A DNA stretch of 64,000 bases, taken from NCBI GenBank assembly GCA_015847255.1, contig JADLZK010004649.1, forward strand, positions 1,612,001 through 1,676,000. The letters are read 5' to 3'. Source of the DNA: Hyparrhenia diplandra. Lineage: Eukaryota > Streptophyta > Magnoliopsida > Poales > Poaceae. Below are positions 19,169 to 32,179 of this stretch, piece by piece; position 1 is the first letter of the stretch; every line of letters begins with the position of its first letter. Position numbers and translations under genes: made by a program. Below the pieces are notes generated by a model. The model made no database searches, was not told where the DNA came from, and saw nothing but the letters and a program-made list of their open reading frames with translations.

Positions 19169-22103
19169 ATCTGTGAAAAACTGGTTCATATCCATTGCTG
19201 GGCAGTATTCGATATCAAGTTCCCGAAGAGCAGAGAAAGTGCCAGGACCACCACTGGATCCTATGGATGCGAGGCGTTTGCAGCGCCAAAGAGACAATGT
19301 TTCTAATGATGACGCATCTCCCAAGGAATCGACTGACTGTAACTTATTGCACTTGGAAATATTTAGTTTCTCTAGTTGACCCAGCTGCCACGACACGGAG
19401 CAGAGCTCCCCGCACCCGTAGATTTCCAAAATCTTGAGGGACAGTGGTAGGTTTGGAAGTGTTACCAAGTTATAACAGCCTCTTATCTCTAGTGTTACTA
19501 GTCATGGACAACCAATCATTGGATACGGAGATTGCTCTGGAGTACCGGTAGGTGCAGTGTCTTGGCAGTATTCCATTGACGCACAGGCTTCAGGACGTTT
19601 ATCCTTTTCCAATATGAATTCAAGTCTAGGGCAATCCACAATACCAATACTTCTCAGCATTTCGCACCAACTGATTTTAATCGTCTTAAGAGCCTGTGGC
19701 AGTGTCGGAAGATGTTCCATCTTTCTCGCAGGACTGAATTTCAATGTTTGAAGCGACACCAGACGCTCCATATTTTGGGGCAAGCTGTCCCAGTCACAAC
19801 TGAAAATGATAAGCTCACGTAGACCACCTTTGAAGAGTACACTACCTTCGAGGAATAGATGCCGGTGGCTGCAATACGAGAGTTTAAGTGTGTGTGAGAT
19901 GCTTTGGGGCGTCCCGGGTGCATTTGCAACTCAACATCCAGCTAGGATACTTTGAATCCTTGTAGGACCAGATATGGAGCTCTTGAATATCCTTTGGGGG
20001 GCAAAGCCCATCAAGCACCTCTGCTTCCACGTCTAGATCAACCCACTTGGTCACGCCGAAGTACAACTTTAGTATCCTGAGCCGCTTCTTGTGGGTTAGG
20101 TGGGCATCAGCAGCTTCCTCTTCGCTCCGGACAAAACCAAGCCCCATTATCTCCAGAGTGTCTCGAAGACTGTTTTAGATGCATGAGCTGCTTCATCTCA
20201 TGCCCCGGTTCCTCCTTCACTTCAAAAAGCTGTTTTCGGTGTTTGCGGTCTTGTCCGTCGACCTTCAATGTTGGGGAAAACAAATAGCAGCGAGAGATGT
20301 GCCGCAAATAGGTTAGATTAGCTATATCTTCAGGACAGGATACTTTGAAACCAGGAATATCTATGGTCTGGATGTGGTAAAGCTTGCTAAATGTGCTTGG
20401 CAAAATCAGATTGAAGAAGACAGCATTATTAAAATGGAGACCAAGATAACGTAGATGCTTCATATGATCAATACATGCTGAGGCCGACAACTTTTTCCAC
20501 TATAATTTAGTTTAATGATCAGCACCCGCAGTTTCGTCAGCCTCATGAACAATCAGCCCAAGAATTTTTCTATGTCATGATTTGTTTTCCTAGTTTCCTT
20601 GGGCAATGACCATGAATGAGGCTCCCTAACGATCGGGGTGTGCAAATTTTCCGTGTCGACAATTTTCTTTGCAATCTCTGCTGCCTTGTTGGTCTCAATG
20701 AAGACATGGCAAACACCTCGCGGGATATCTTTAGGTGGATCATTGGAACCAATTCTAAAGAAGTCACCTCTACAAACCCTCTCTCGCCAACTCGTGTAGC
20801 GGTCATGAATTGTGAATACCACGGTCTCCTTGAGAAAACTTGTTTTCCGTCGTACTTGAGAAATGAAAATTTCAGTAATTCATCAAAGTAGTGGTGGCCT
20901 CTATCTTCCGGCTCCTCTCGCTTCATTGTTTACGAACCCTTGTGCTATCGGATGCGAACCAACTTATCCGTTTTAATCTGTGTATCCTTTGGGGAAAGTG
21001 CTGCAATATGCAAAGCATCGCGATGTCGACACCAAGCTGCTGATAGCTCCACCAAAGAGCTCCCATTGTCCCACTCAACACGTCAAGGTTTGCTGTTCTT
21101 TCCCAGAAATCAATCATTGTTATTACTCTGAAGCCGTGCGACCATTGTTCTTCTTTGCGATGGGTGATCTGCCAAGCTTGTTCACAATTTTTCTCGCAAT
21201 TTCTTTATATCTATCATAATCGATCTTTGGTAACTTGAGTGACTTCAAGGGCATAGTGCATGAACATTGAGAGGTCTTGCTCCTTTTCTAAATCAGGTAT
21301 TGGGATTTGCATTTTCTCTGAGCACCTAAAGTTGCAAATTTGCATCTTTCTTTTGAGCTGTCACCAGGATTCCACATCCACTCAATCCAACACGGCGCAT
21401 CGAGTAGAATTTCACGTTCTTCACGTTCTTTCTTATTGCCGGCATTGACCCGAGAGATCATCTAGTACCAACAAGAAGCGTTTGCATTTCAGTTCTTTCT
21501 CCAACTCGCTTTCGGACTTTTAAGATCTTTCAACTCTGTTTTCAAGCTTTTAGGATCTTGATTTACTAGAGGCCTGCTGTTGCTTGATCTGGTCCAACAT
21601 TTCACGAAATATATCACGCCGCGACGCTGAATGACTTCCCCACAAGAACGAACATGATAAGTTTGAAATGTCCTGCATCCTTCTCATAATCACAAACATA
21701 TTGTGCCGGGGTAGTCTTTCGAGCGTGTAATGCCATCTATGCCAATCACAGAATAAGGTTTATTTGTGCTCGAGCTTTCTGCATCGTTATCTGGTCCCTC
21801 ACGAAGCATACTACATATATGCTCACGGTCCTTGTCTCGACCGAACACTTCCTTTTCAATCCTTCTGAACACATCATCAATTTCTTTTTGTGTGCTGGTG
21901 CTTTCCTCGGCACTGTTCTTCACGGTGCAACAGCTGCTGCTTTCCTTGTCACCGTCCTTGGGGCTGCTGCTGCTACTATCTGTATCATTCAACAGATCTG
22001 ATTTCTTGGAGGTAATGAGAACATCTTCTATGCACTTTATTCGATTCTTCAGGCTGATTTTTTGGGTTATTGGAACTAAAGATCCTACCGCAATGGCATC
22101 CTT
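19169..22103 (-). pseudogene. NB-ARC/LRR part of the second NLR, heavily decayed
   Basis: An acceptor (GGTTTTGCAG) ending at 22104 precedes the frame KDAIAVGSLVPITQKISLKN. Next come a Ser-rich linker, VFGRDKDREHICSMLRE and the P-loop region, where indels reduce the expected GSGKTT to remnants. Further on are kinase-2 KRFLLVLDDL (near 21450-21480), RCFAYCSTFPKGY (near 21000), then LRRs. Stops and frame changes occur every few hundred bases (for example near 20920, 20510, 19880 and 19500), so it cannot encode an NLR. The last LRRs (19783-19169), including LEKLNISKCNKLQSVDS and ALRELDIEYCPAMDMNQFF, closely match the first NLR, whereas the NB-ARC is of a different type. The exon ends at the same GGTATAC-type donor as the first NLR. 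The stretch 22180-22900 is AT-rich intron-like DNA with nothing recognisable. Confidence 0.8.
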
Positions 22104-22920
22104 CTGCAAAACCATGGTTCAAATAATTATTATGATAACGATGCATTCTGGTGACACATAAGCCCTTTAAAAACACAGTTCATTCTATAACGTGCAAAAT
22201 GAAACATTAATACTAGCTCTAATTATTATAAAAATAGTATTAATGTTGATCATATGAAAATGGAAAGGGTTAACTTAGTACCACTAGTATATCAACCCTA
22301 TATATCGACTAGCTGTCTTATAAAGCAAACTAACATGGTAAAATGTACAACAAAGGAAACTTCACTATGGAAATACTGAACTTTTATCGTATATCTAGTT
22401 ATTATTGATTGGAGGCTCCCATGATCTCAATAAAATAGAAAGATCTTTCCATAGTATAGTTAGAATTTAATCAGTATTAATAATAATAGTAACAATTGGC
22501 CTTTTTGGAAATATTACCCAACACATGTAATGCTGATATTGCAATTATTACCAATCTATTTTATTAAAGAAATATACGATTATACATAAGGAAAGGTAAC
22601 TCAATATACCTTGAGTACTGCAGAAAAATAGTGCCGACCAAGTGGCCATGGCCTCTTAGCATTTTAGTTTATTTGAGTGAATAGTAATGGTTAAGATTAA
22701 ACATCAAATCCAATTTGAGGTTGCAAATGTTATTTCATTCTATATCTCACTTTTGACCCATTTATGCTACCATAGTAATTGAGAATGCAACGTTAGAGTT
22801 GCACTTAACATATGATAAAAAAAATGTTATAGTAATGAATAAAATCGAATTCTGAAAATCAAAATATAGAACGTACCTTGTTAAGGTTTCAACTAAATGC
22901 ATATTAAAGATGCACGGGCC

Positions 22921-25590
22921 TTTTTTTTTTTCTCGATCGGGCCATTCACCCGTATTTCATCAAGAGAAAAAGTTCACAAACACATACAAGCGACACGAGT
23001 GCGACGTCAGTGGACATCACAGCCGGCCGACACACATCCTACCTACTGGATACAAAGCGTGCGATTACATTGCGAAAACATTTTGCGACCACTAAGGAAC
23101 CAGGAAAGATGATTTGGTGGCATTAGAGGGCTGTGTAGCCCGCTGTTTCCTGCCTCTGAACAAGTAAGCCTTCATGGCTTCTGTGGTGTCATGCTGCAGA
23201 GGGATGGTGAATGTTGTCTGCAACTCGTCAAAGGACGCCTCGTCCGGTGCTCGGTTTGCACCTCAATGCCAATTTTCTTCATCATCACCTTCCTTGCTTG
23301 GGCCTCGAGCTTCACCTCTCTATATTTGCTCTTGGCGGAGGCGTGCGTGCACTGGCGGCTTGGAACCAAATGCTCATCTGTCGGTTCTTGGAGCGGTCGA
23401 TGAGGCCGTGTTTAATCGCAACTTGGGAGTCGAAAGCAGCGGCTGCTCTAGTGGCTTCTTGAAGATTGCCCACGAAGTCTTTCCCGGAGAGTGCCGGCGC
23501 ACACGGGGGTGCAGGCGGAGAGGGATCCAGCGCCGCCGCCATGTCTCCATCATCCGCCTCCATCACCACAGGTGTGGGGATTGCTGACCGTGGGAAGGCA
23601 ACTACCATGACATTGCCAACCTCACTTAGGATGCCTCACCCTCCATGAAGCGCGAGCTGAATCATCCGTGGAGGGGGACGATGGATCCGACATTCTTTGG
23701 CCGGGTCCCCGCCGAGGTGCCGTAGTAGCCGTGGCGGCGACGAGGGAGGCGGCGAGCTCATCAAGCATCGGTCGACCTGGGGTCGCGAGGCCCCACCCCC
23801 TCGTACAGCACTAGCGGGTCGGAGGTGATGGCGCAGTCTGGGGATGCGACGATGTTGAACTCCTATGGCCGCTTGCTCCGGTGTCGCCGACGTCGGCCGC
23901 GTGTGGTCCGGCGGCGTCGACAGGCACCTCGGGCCGCTCCGCCCTGCCTGGCTGAGATGCAACAGGTGGCGTGGCGCGAGGAGGGCTTGAGGTTGCCAAC
24001 CAAAGTGGTCAAGGAGGCGGACAAAGGATCTCCCGATGGCGATAGGGCTGCTTGTGCCGCGATTACAAGCTCGGGCCGTCATGTGTCGAAGACAGGACTC
24101 CTGTGCATGCCCCGCGGAAAGGTGTCGGGCGGGGCACGCGGGCGCCGGTGCGCCGGCGGGGCGAGGAGACAACGTGACGGAGAAGTGCACGGGGCGGCGA
24201 TGTGACCTTCCGCCCGGACAGGTGAAACAAAGTCCGATGAGCGGGTCGGCCGCGGCACGCCACCGACGAAGGGACGCGGGCGCGGCGACGCCACGCCCGG
24301 CGGCTCTCAACAAGAGTGTGGCCGTGCCGGCATGGATAGGCACTGATCAAGCGGCGGAACGTGGTGTCGAGGAGCGAGACGAAGGGTTGGCACGCAGGAA
24401 GCGACGGAGATGCCCCGGCTCGTGGGCGGGCATTCTGTCTTTGGGACTCGCCGTGAGCCACAAGCCAAGGCGGCGCCGTGTCTGCGGTAGCGCGCACCCG
24501 TAGGCACCTGGGAGGGCGGCCTGCTGACTCATCGGAGGGGGCGGCAGCGTCGTCGACGGGGAAAGTAGCATGACCCAGGGCCTGAGGCAAGGCGCGGCAC
24601 GAGATGCGTAGGTAGCACACCTCTCCCTCCTCCTCCGAGGAAGGCGCACCAGCGCAAAGTGTTTGGGCCTGCCCGGTGGATTTGGGAAAGGCCGCCATGG
24701 TCGAGGGAGGCGGTTGCGACTTCCCCTGCCCCGGGGCGGCCACAATGGCCGCCAGGCCGGGGCCCGCGTCGGCATCGTCGGGCGGTGCGGGCGCGGATGG
24801 CGCGCGCCAGGGCGAGGGCGGGTGCGGCAGCGAGGGGGTCCCCTACCGGTGGTGGCGGGAGCCACGCAGCATGAGTGGGAGACCCGCCGCCGGGGCCTCG
24901 CCTTCATCCCCATCGATGTCATCCACATCCGAGGCGTCCGCGATCTTCGTCGTCATCGCCCGAGACGTCCCACGACGGTGACGAGCACCTCCATCCACCG
25001 GCGGCGGCGTTGGGGAGGTCCTCACCAAGGGATGGTGAGGCGGGGGCGGAGGAAGGAGGTGACAAGCACGGCGGGGACGGGCGCCGACGGTGTCGAAGTC
25101 CGGCCAGCAAAGACGGCGCGAGATGGGCACCAAGGTCGGCGGCGAAGCGACCTCCCTAGCCGGGCGGCCTCGGCGTCCGCATGGGCGGGGTTCCGTCGGT
25201 GTCGTCGGTGGCGCGGGGGCGACGGAGTAGGCCGGCGGAGGAGTACGAACCGACCGGCGGGGAAGGGGGCAGCAGCAGGTCGGAGGGGCCCACGACGGCC
25301 GCCGCCACGAGCAGCTCGGAGGGCCGCGATCGTCGGTGCCGCCTCCAAAGATGCGGCGATTTCGGCCCGGCGTGCGTGCCGAGAACGGCGGAGTACCTCC
25401 ACCACCGCCATGAGTGGATAGATCAGGTGGAGACGAGCTCGGATGTGGGCTTGGGAAGGACGGGGAGGCTTACGGGGTTGGGGTCGACGGAGGCGGGCTG
25501 GCGCCGGCGCCGTCGCCTTGAGCGGGGGAGCAACAGTCGGGTGGGTGTGTTGGGTCCATTCCGTCTTGATACATGGGCTCCTATGCATAA
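22921..25590 (-). mobile_element. GC-rich retroposon-like insertion in the NLR intron
   Basis: Read on the minus strand, about 2.6 kb of mostly GC-rich DNA ends in a tail with GATGAAATACGGGTGAATGG, a short GC stem and then a 12-base A run (T run at 22920-22932). This is how plant LINE-type 3' ends look. Minus-strand frames near 23608-23172 (for example DFVGNLQEATRAAAAFDSQ) look protein-like but match no family I can name. No reverse transcriptase is visible and I could not find a clean target duplication. The left and right limits are approximate. Confidence 0.45.
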
Positions 25591-25599
25591 TTAGAAAAA

Positions 25600-27100
25600 C
25601 TATGGATATATGGACACAATTCCATATAGAATAATTGATAACTTAATCAGAATCAGATATAGATTGCAAAGTGTTGAGAATCAAAGTCTAAGAAAAGTAT
25701 ATGAACAAAGACTTTGACTGGTGGCCAAATTTATGAAGAGGAGGAAGAATGTCAAGGAGTTCATACACCGTAGAATCTTGTAAGCATCCAGGGTTCCCCT
25801 CTAAAAAAAAAGAGGAGTCCCTTTCATCCTTTGTAACCAGAAAAGTGAAAGTGAATACAAAGATCCTCTTCCTCTCAAACTCTCGATGTGTTCTGTCTAT
25901 TGTGAGTGTGTGCGTCTCTCGATTTTCAACACAAAGTATGTCTAAGTGCAAGAAAATAGATGAAAGTGAAACAAAGCATGAAGATAATTAATTGTGATTA
26001 ATTGTATATACTAAACAAGAACTTTTCATACTTTTGTTTACTGTAGGATTCCGAACTATGGCAAGCCATGGGTCCAGGGACTACTGTTGTATTGATTGGT
26101 GCCTGCTTAATGGGGTTCGACCAGCTAGGGGACAACTGTGTTTTTCTATTATAGTCATATAAATGAGTTTGTGTTCTGCTGCTCCATATGTTTGGTAGTC
26201 CATGTTCATGAGTCACCATTTGGTATGCATAACACTACTAGTCCTTCAAAAAAGGCCGGTTGTAAAAACTGAGCAAACAAACATTTCAAAAGTGGTACCT
26301 TATAATGTGAAAAAATAGGTGGATGAACGGAAAATAATCTTCAAGTTTGAATTTAGCCTGATTTATATCAAGGCTAAGCCAGCTAGAATTGCTAGACTTC
26401 AATCCTGGAGATAGTCATGTTTAACTTCTATTTCTTTTTGTTTTGGGCCTAGTCACCTTGTAATTCATTCCTGTACTGATTCTTTCATTTAATTAAAAAA
26501 GAGAGGTCGGGGCTCCCCGACCGGTTCGATCAAAAAAATAATTTGAAAAAATAAGTATGCAAAATTTATTGTATGCAAGTGTGAGAAATTACTCCAAGGT
26601 TTGCAGTTGTAGTATATACCAATCCCAGCATCAATAAAAGAAAATCTTTAAGGGCACTCACTTTATTTAATATAATAAAAGAGACATCTTTCTTATCAAA
26701 GCTATTTTTAGATTTCTTAAACTAGAGTCACTCACTGAACTCATTTTAGATTTCTTTATTTTTTTCATTTTTGGATCATTTTGAAAGAATTCTACATCAA
26801 CAAGACACTGTGTTCAATTCAATTGCTATGAGCCTTTTTTTACTACTATATCTTTGAGCAGGTACACTAATTCTAACATGGGAGGTGCTAAAACTTGTTA
26901 TCAATGTACCGAATTTCAAATCAAAATTTTACGTTCCTAATGCAGTAAAATTGATATAGACTCTTTGTTTTGGCATACTAGTTATTTTGCATAGCTAGAA
27001 ATAACAAGACAATTATTTCACAAAGATCAAAAGGCAAATATTTTTAATATAATGATATTTGAGTATCTGAATCTGAAATGATAGTAAGATGGTACCTTGT
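25600..27100. other. AT-rich intron-like stretch with one retroposon tail
   Basis: No coding sequence is supported here. It lies between the CC exon and the NB-ARC exon of the second NLR. The only recognisable item is the short tail at 26435-26532. Confidence 0.5.
26435..26532 (+). mobile_element. LINE/SINE-type 3' tail fragment
   Basis: The stretch reads like the 3' end of a grass non-LTR element: CACCTTGTAATTCATTCC, then TTTCATTTAATTAAAAAAGA, a hairpin GGTCGGGGCTCCCCGACC, then a short A run. Similar stem-plus-A-run tails occur at 4700-4765 and 35630-35661. No 5' part is recognisable. Confidence 0.5.
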
Positions 27101-27126
27101 CACTTCTTATGCCAACAATTCCATAT

Positions 27127-28145
27127 TACCAATCTCGATAAAAACAGGCCTTTGCAAACCATGTCAGCAAAGATCGAGCACAACACCACAAAATTGATGA
27201 AGAAGTTAGCTTCCTCTCTTTATCTTCCTCATCTTCTTGTGTCTCTTCCTCTGACGTCTCTTTTACTTTAGGACTACTTTCTTCTTCTTTCTGTTCCTCT
27301 AACATCTCTCCCACTTGTCCTCCTTCACAACTTTCTTCTTCTATCTCCTCTGACTTCTCTCCCTCTTCTCCCTCTTCTATCACTTCCCCTTCTCCTTGTT
27401 CCAGTTGTGTCTCTCCTATTTCTTCCTCATCCACCATCTCCTTTGGTGGTGGGTTCGCTGTTACAAGCACAGGGCCTCTGGACTCAAGACATGGCGATTG
27501 CGGGGTTGAGTTGATAGAAAGAGGAAGAAGCACAACTGCTCTGCCTAGTATAACATGCTTGAATAGTTGCCCCAGCTGTTTGTACCAACTCTGTGCGCAC
27601 TGCAGTACTGCAGCACCGGCGTTGTTTATGGCTCTACGGATGGAAAACAGGTCAAAGTTCTGCCCTGAGTGCCGCCACCCTTGAATCACCAACTGCCACT
27701 GCCGGATCTTGTTTTGTATCCATCGCCCAAAGGAACTCCCCTTGCAGCGGGCAATCCAGGCGCCAGCAGCATCGAGTTGGTTCTCCACCCAGCGGCTGTC
27801 ATCATCATCTCCACCATGGAGATCCTTCTCGATCCGGCGATAATCGAGAAGATCTAGGATGTCTTCGGCTTCATACAAAGCAGACTTGAGATCCATCTTC
27901 ATGCTGTCCAGTATCTTCAGATTGCTTTGAGACTCTTTGTCATTGGCTGCTCTGAGAACCGTCTGCTCCTCCACTACACCAAGCGTCTGCTTCAGCTTTG
28001 GGATGGTTTCATTCTCTAGCTCCTTGAGCTTTTTTGATGCGTCGAACACAAAGAAGACAAAGATCTTGTTCACGAGCAAGCTGACGATGGGCCTCAGAAA
28101 CCATCCTATTACAGTTAACCAGAATCCTATCACCAAGTTTCCCAT
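27127..28145 (-). CDS. CC (Rx N-like) domain exon of the second NLR, with acidic tail
   Basis: An uninterrupted 339-codon frame starts at MGNLVIGFWLTVIGWFLRPI (28145); an upstream in-frame Met at 28202 is less likely. Residues about 5-33 are strongly hydrophobic (LVIGFWLTVIG, then LVNKIFVFFVF), unusual for a soluble CC domain. A typical NLR coiled coil follows, with LKSALYEAEDILDLLDY, the EDVID-like motif. The C-terminal third is a run of acidic residues (EEGEEGEKSEEIEEESCEGG), then LTWFAKACF. A GT donor lies at 27129-27128, but joining it to the acceptor at 22104 gives TGA, so the exon joint is unclear or the gene is broken. It could be expressed as a CC-only protein ending at the stop at 27128-27126. 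It is the only intact piece of this NLR locus. Confidence 0.6.
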
Positions 28146-28278
28146 GGAATCCCTGCTTTGATTTCCCAGCGGGGATGCGCAAATAGTTAAGTGAGATTCC
28201 ACGACAGGTGATGCATTACAAAGGAAAAAGATGGTGCCATTACCTGAAGGTGATCAACTTTTTGCAGTTAAAAACTAA

Positions 28279-28594
28279 GCCATCGATCCAAACCTCTGAT
28301 CTTCCAAAAGCATGCCATAGCCACTCTTTGGAGAAAGATGGATAGATGGAGTGGGTGAAGAAGAGGACGGATGGATGGATGGATGGTACTAATGGTGTGA
28401 ACACGGTGCTTGCTTCGCTCTTTCCTCTTGGACTCTTTGAGGCATTATTCAACTCGTGAACAAACGGACGCGGCTTTGGTCTCTCTCTCTCTCTCTGTTG
28501 TGTGCAACAGGTGTAGCAGGCCACTAGCAGTAGCAGCAGCTGTTGCCGTGTCCGTATTTCTCATTTCAAGCATGCCGTGCCGCATTGCTATGGG
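28279..28594. repeat. Block A, copy 1, of a tandem segmental duplication
   Basis: It aligns almost base for base with 33431-33750, beginning GCCATCGATCCAAACCTCTG and ending GCCGCATTGCTATGGG. The copies differ in the number of GGAT units (28369-28388) and in the length of the CT run near 28480. No gene is supported in it. Confidence 0.93.
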
Positions 28595-31500
28595 CATAGT
28601 CCCTCCGTCCATTTGAGTTTGTCACCCGGATTAAGGTGTAAATCTTATTCGATCTTGCGTCTTATTCCGTGTCACCCTGGATTCCGTGTCACCCTGCATA
28701 CCACTGCTGCAGCCCCTCGCCAGCGCGCCACCACTCCAGATCACGAGAGAGAATAGCGTGGCGGCGCGGCGCCCTGGCCGCCGGTGGGATGACGGCGCAT
28801 CCAGCATGCAGCCGTACTCGGCGGACGGCGGGAGGGCTGTGCCCGACGATGCACCCGCAGGTGGCGGCGCATCTAGAGTGCTCCACCCCGCCCCTCATGT
28901 GACGAGATCTACCGGCATCAGGCCCCCATGAGCTCGAGAGACGAGATCTGCCGGCGGAGGCTCCCTGCCATGACCGCTGGAGTACCGGAGTTGCTTCAGC
29001 TCCTCAGCTCCACCGTTGAGTACATCAATAGATGGGTATGCAGCTGATTCTCCTCCCGTTGCTCCATCCTGTGCGCTCCTCTCATATGACTTCTCGTTCT
29101 ATATTTAGATCTGGTAGTGGAGTGAAGGAGGCCACGCGGTTTGAGCCTTAGGCATGCCGTGAACCCTATATACAAGCTGTTACAGACCTACACCACACGA
29201 TGCTAACTGAAACTGTTATTGATAGAGATAATATGCGGCAGGCATTGCACCTAACAATAGTGCTAATTAGTAATTAACGATTATTTCTAGTAATGGTAAG
29301 TCACATTTTCTGTTATGCAACATGGAATGTAATAAGTTAGTTCTGCAGGCGCATCCAATCTGTATTGCTACTTAGTTTTTTGTGGATCTTTGCTTGCTAT
29401 TATCTCAGGTGAGCAGTGAAAATAGATAAGCATCAATTCACTTTCATCATTATTGACTAGTTCTATTTTTGTTTTTAATCATTGACTGGTTGGTGTCTCC
29501 ATAAACATATATTAGTTCCAAGGATATTTAGCAACACCCACTTATATTATGATTTGACATTCAAATACTTGTGGAACCTCAAGTGTGAGCTAGTGTGGTT
29601 TCTACATAAAGTCCAATGATTCATGGTCCTATGTATCTGAGCATGGTTCCTCTGAAACTGAAGCTGTGGTGTTGGTTCCTAGTGCGTATTGTGGTTGTGG
29701 CAGTGCCTCTGCAGTCTGCACAATGATTAGTTGGTTAGCTAAGCTTGAGTTAGTCCTATATTAGCTGCATATCAACTGATTTTAGTTCATCCTTGTTGTG
29801 TGGCACAAACAAAATTATGATTCACCATGAGCTTGCGAATGACATAGCAGCCAGTACAAAATGACATAGCAGTCAGTACAAAATGCTTGAAATATGCTGT
29901 AGATCAAAATATGATTCTGAAATATAGTGGTGCAAAGAGTTTCTTTTCATTCAACTTTACGACCAACTGAAGATCAAACTACGCTGCAAAAAAATATGTT
30001 GCAGACTTGGATGTAGTCTATTATGCTATTATATTCCTTTTGTTAGCTATTTTATTTAGTTCTGTACAAAAACTCTGTTCTAGACTGCACTTAGACTGTT
30101 AGAGGAATATGTTTAGCTAGAGGAGGTAGAGAGAGAAGTCAGCTGACCCAGATATATGGCCACCCAAATGTGCTTTTCGCCATTTCGTTATATAAGACTG
30201 GTGCCATGTTTTATCATTTATTAAATCTGAACCGTCAAGATGAAGCTGTATATACCAATGCAATGGCCACTAGCATGATAATGCTGCCTCACAATCTTAT
30301 TACATTAGCCAATACAGAAACCATCTAAATTTTGTTGCTGCAACTGCTTAAAGTGTATCTCATTAGCTCTGCCTGCTGCTAGCTTGCTCTCCATGCTGCG
30401 TATATTAGGTGCCCCATCCCTGTTCTGGTACTGGTAGCTAACTCGAGTGTTTTTTATTGTTGTTTGTTTCGTGCAGAAAAGTAAGCAGCACGGAAGATAG
30501 ACTGCTGCAGTGACATGTTTTTTGTTCTCAGTTGTAAGTCTGCCTACAATTGCAATCCTTATTTTGATTGATGACTGCAAATAGGTGTTAGATCAATTCT
30601 GAAGTGATACTATTCTTAAGATTTGCTTTATCAAGTGGATCATGCAGTGTGTTGTAAAGACAGCAATGCCATTTTCTATTGTTATATCATTGTTTGATAT
30701 ATCTCTTATTACATCTCAACAACATTCTGAACTCAAAATTCTGAATGCTAATCTGTCCTTTCTGAACTTGTCACTTTTTGCCTGTCATTGTGTCACTTAA
30801 ATTCGCTGGCTATGCTTTATTGTGTAACGGTCACAAGTTGCACCTGAGAGACTTGAAAATAACAAAAACTATTGTTTGAATCATATTTGTTTTTCTGTTG
30901 TCTTCAGATGATACAAGCTCCCTCAGCCGCGTGGTCCATGCTATGGTAGTGCTTTACTGCTGCAGCAACCCTTCATAGTTTGGATTCTCACATGGATTCT
31001 CTGAAAGTATGATCTCAATCAGTATTCTTGTGCAATATATATTGAGTTTTCTGAAGTTGACAATAGGCTTACATAATGCTATAAGAATTTCTGTTTCTAT
31101 TAAATTTAGATTATCAACTTATATAGCGTTTAGGATATTGTATTCACAGCATCCTATATTCCTATATACCTTTAGCTGTTATATTTGTCAGTACAGGATG
31201 AGCCTATTTATGATCTCTTAAACTCCTTACATCTGATTCTGATTTTGCTACTAATGATCATTTTTTCTAAACAGTGATTAGAATTATCCTTGCTATTTCT
31301 CAGTAGATGGCCTTCAGTGTAATGCCTGTGTGAAATAATCCTTGCTAAGAGTGAACATCTGTTCTTTGCTATAATATAATGTATTGATGTCAGATCATAT
31401 ATGCTGAAATCATCTCTAGAAAGGCTTATACTTGCCGTAGCTAGCATCTTAAGCTTTTTGTCACATTCTGTTTTGATGACATTGCATCAAACTAATAAAT

Positions 31501-32115
31501 TATCATACATGAGGCCTTCACTTTTCCTGAGTAGATAAAACGTAAGGTGACAATATTTAGGGACATATATAGCCTGTTGATATGTGCTAACAATTTGAGA
31601 AGTTTTATTCTCTGTTAACTTAAAACTCATTATTCTCTGTTCTGAATCTTGCAGGCCCTGCAGATTTGCACTGGACCTACATAATTGGGTGAGCATAATT
31701 TTTTATTTGCTAGTTATGTCAAAGATCTGATTTCTTCCGAGTTGTAGAAGTTTAGCAGAATGACATTGTTACATTTATGTCTTTATTAATTTAACTATCA
31801 GCCGTTTTGTTGTAGCTTAGGAGAAGCTGACCTACATTGAGCTGGGCGGAAAGGAAAGTAGCTATTCTATACCTGTCACTTCTTGGTTATGGTGGATAGT
31901 GCATGTAATCACTTAGAGTTTAACACACCTGATCATGAGAACTTACTGTGTAGTGTGAAGTATGAAAAGTATGAAGTGTGTACTGTTGTGAATTGTACCG
32001 TACTGTGAAACATGGGGTTCAGAACCGTGCATTGTATAAAGTTTTTTGCTCCTTTTATAAAGATTTACAAGTAAAATGATAGCTTCAATGATGTGTATAC
32101 ATGTATATGGATCAT

Positions 32116-32125
<10 letters not shown>

Positions 32126-32151
<26 letters not shown>

Positions 32152-32152
32152 A
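32126..32152. repeat. (AT)n microsatellite
   Basis: About 14 TA dinucleotides, bordered by GGATCATCC on the left and GGATCACC on the right. Confidence 0.9.
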
Positions 32153-32179
32153 TCACCATATTTTTTTGTGTTTTCTGAA

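Noticed and set aside
23636..25588. Long GC-rich frames (for example 24343-23636 and 25588-25022, minus)
   Set aside because: No recognisable domain, frames overlap on both strands, and the block ends in a retroposon-like poly-A tail.
22921..25590. Target-site duplication around the intronic insertion
   Set aside because: Only weak ATGCA-like matches exist at both edges. I could not define a convincing duplication.
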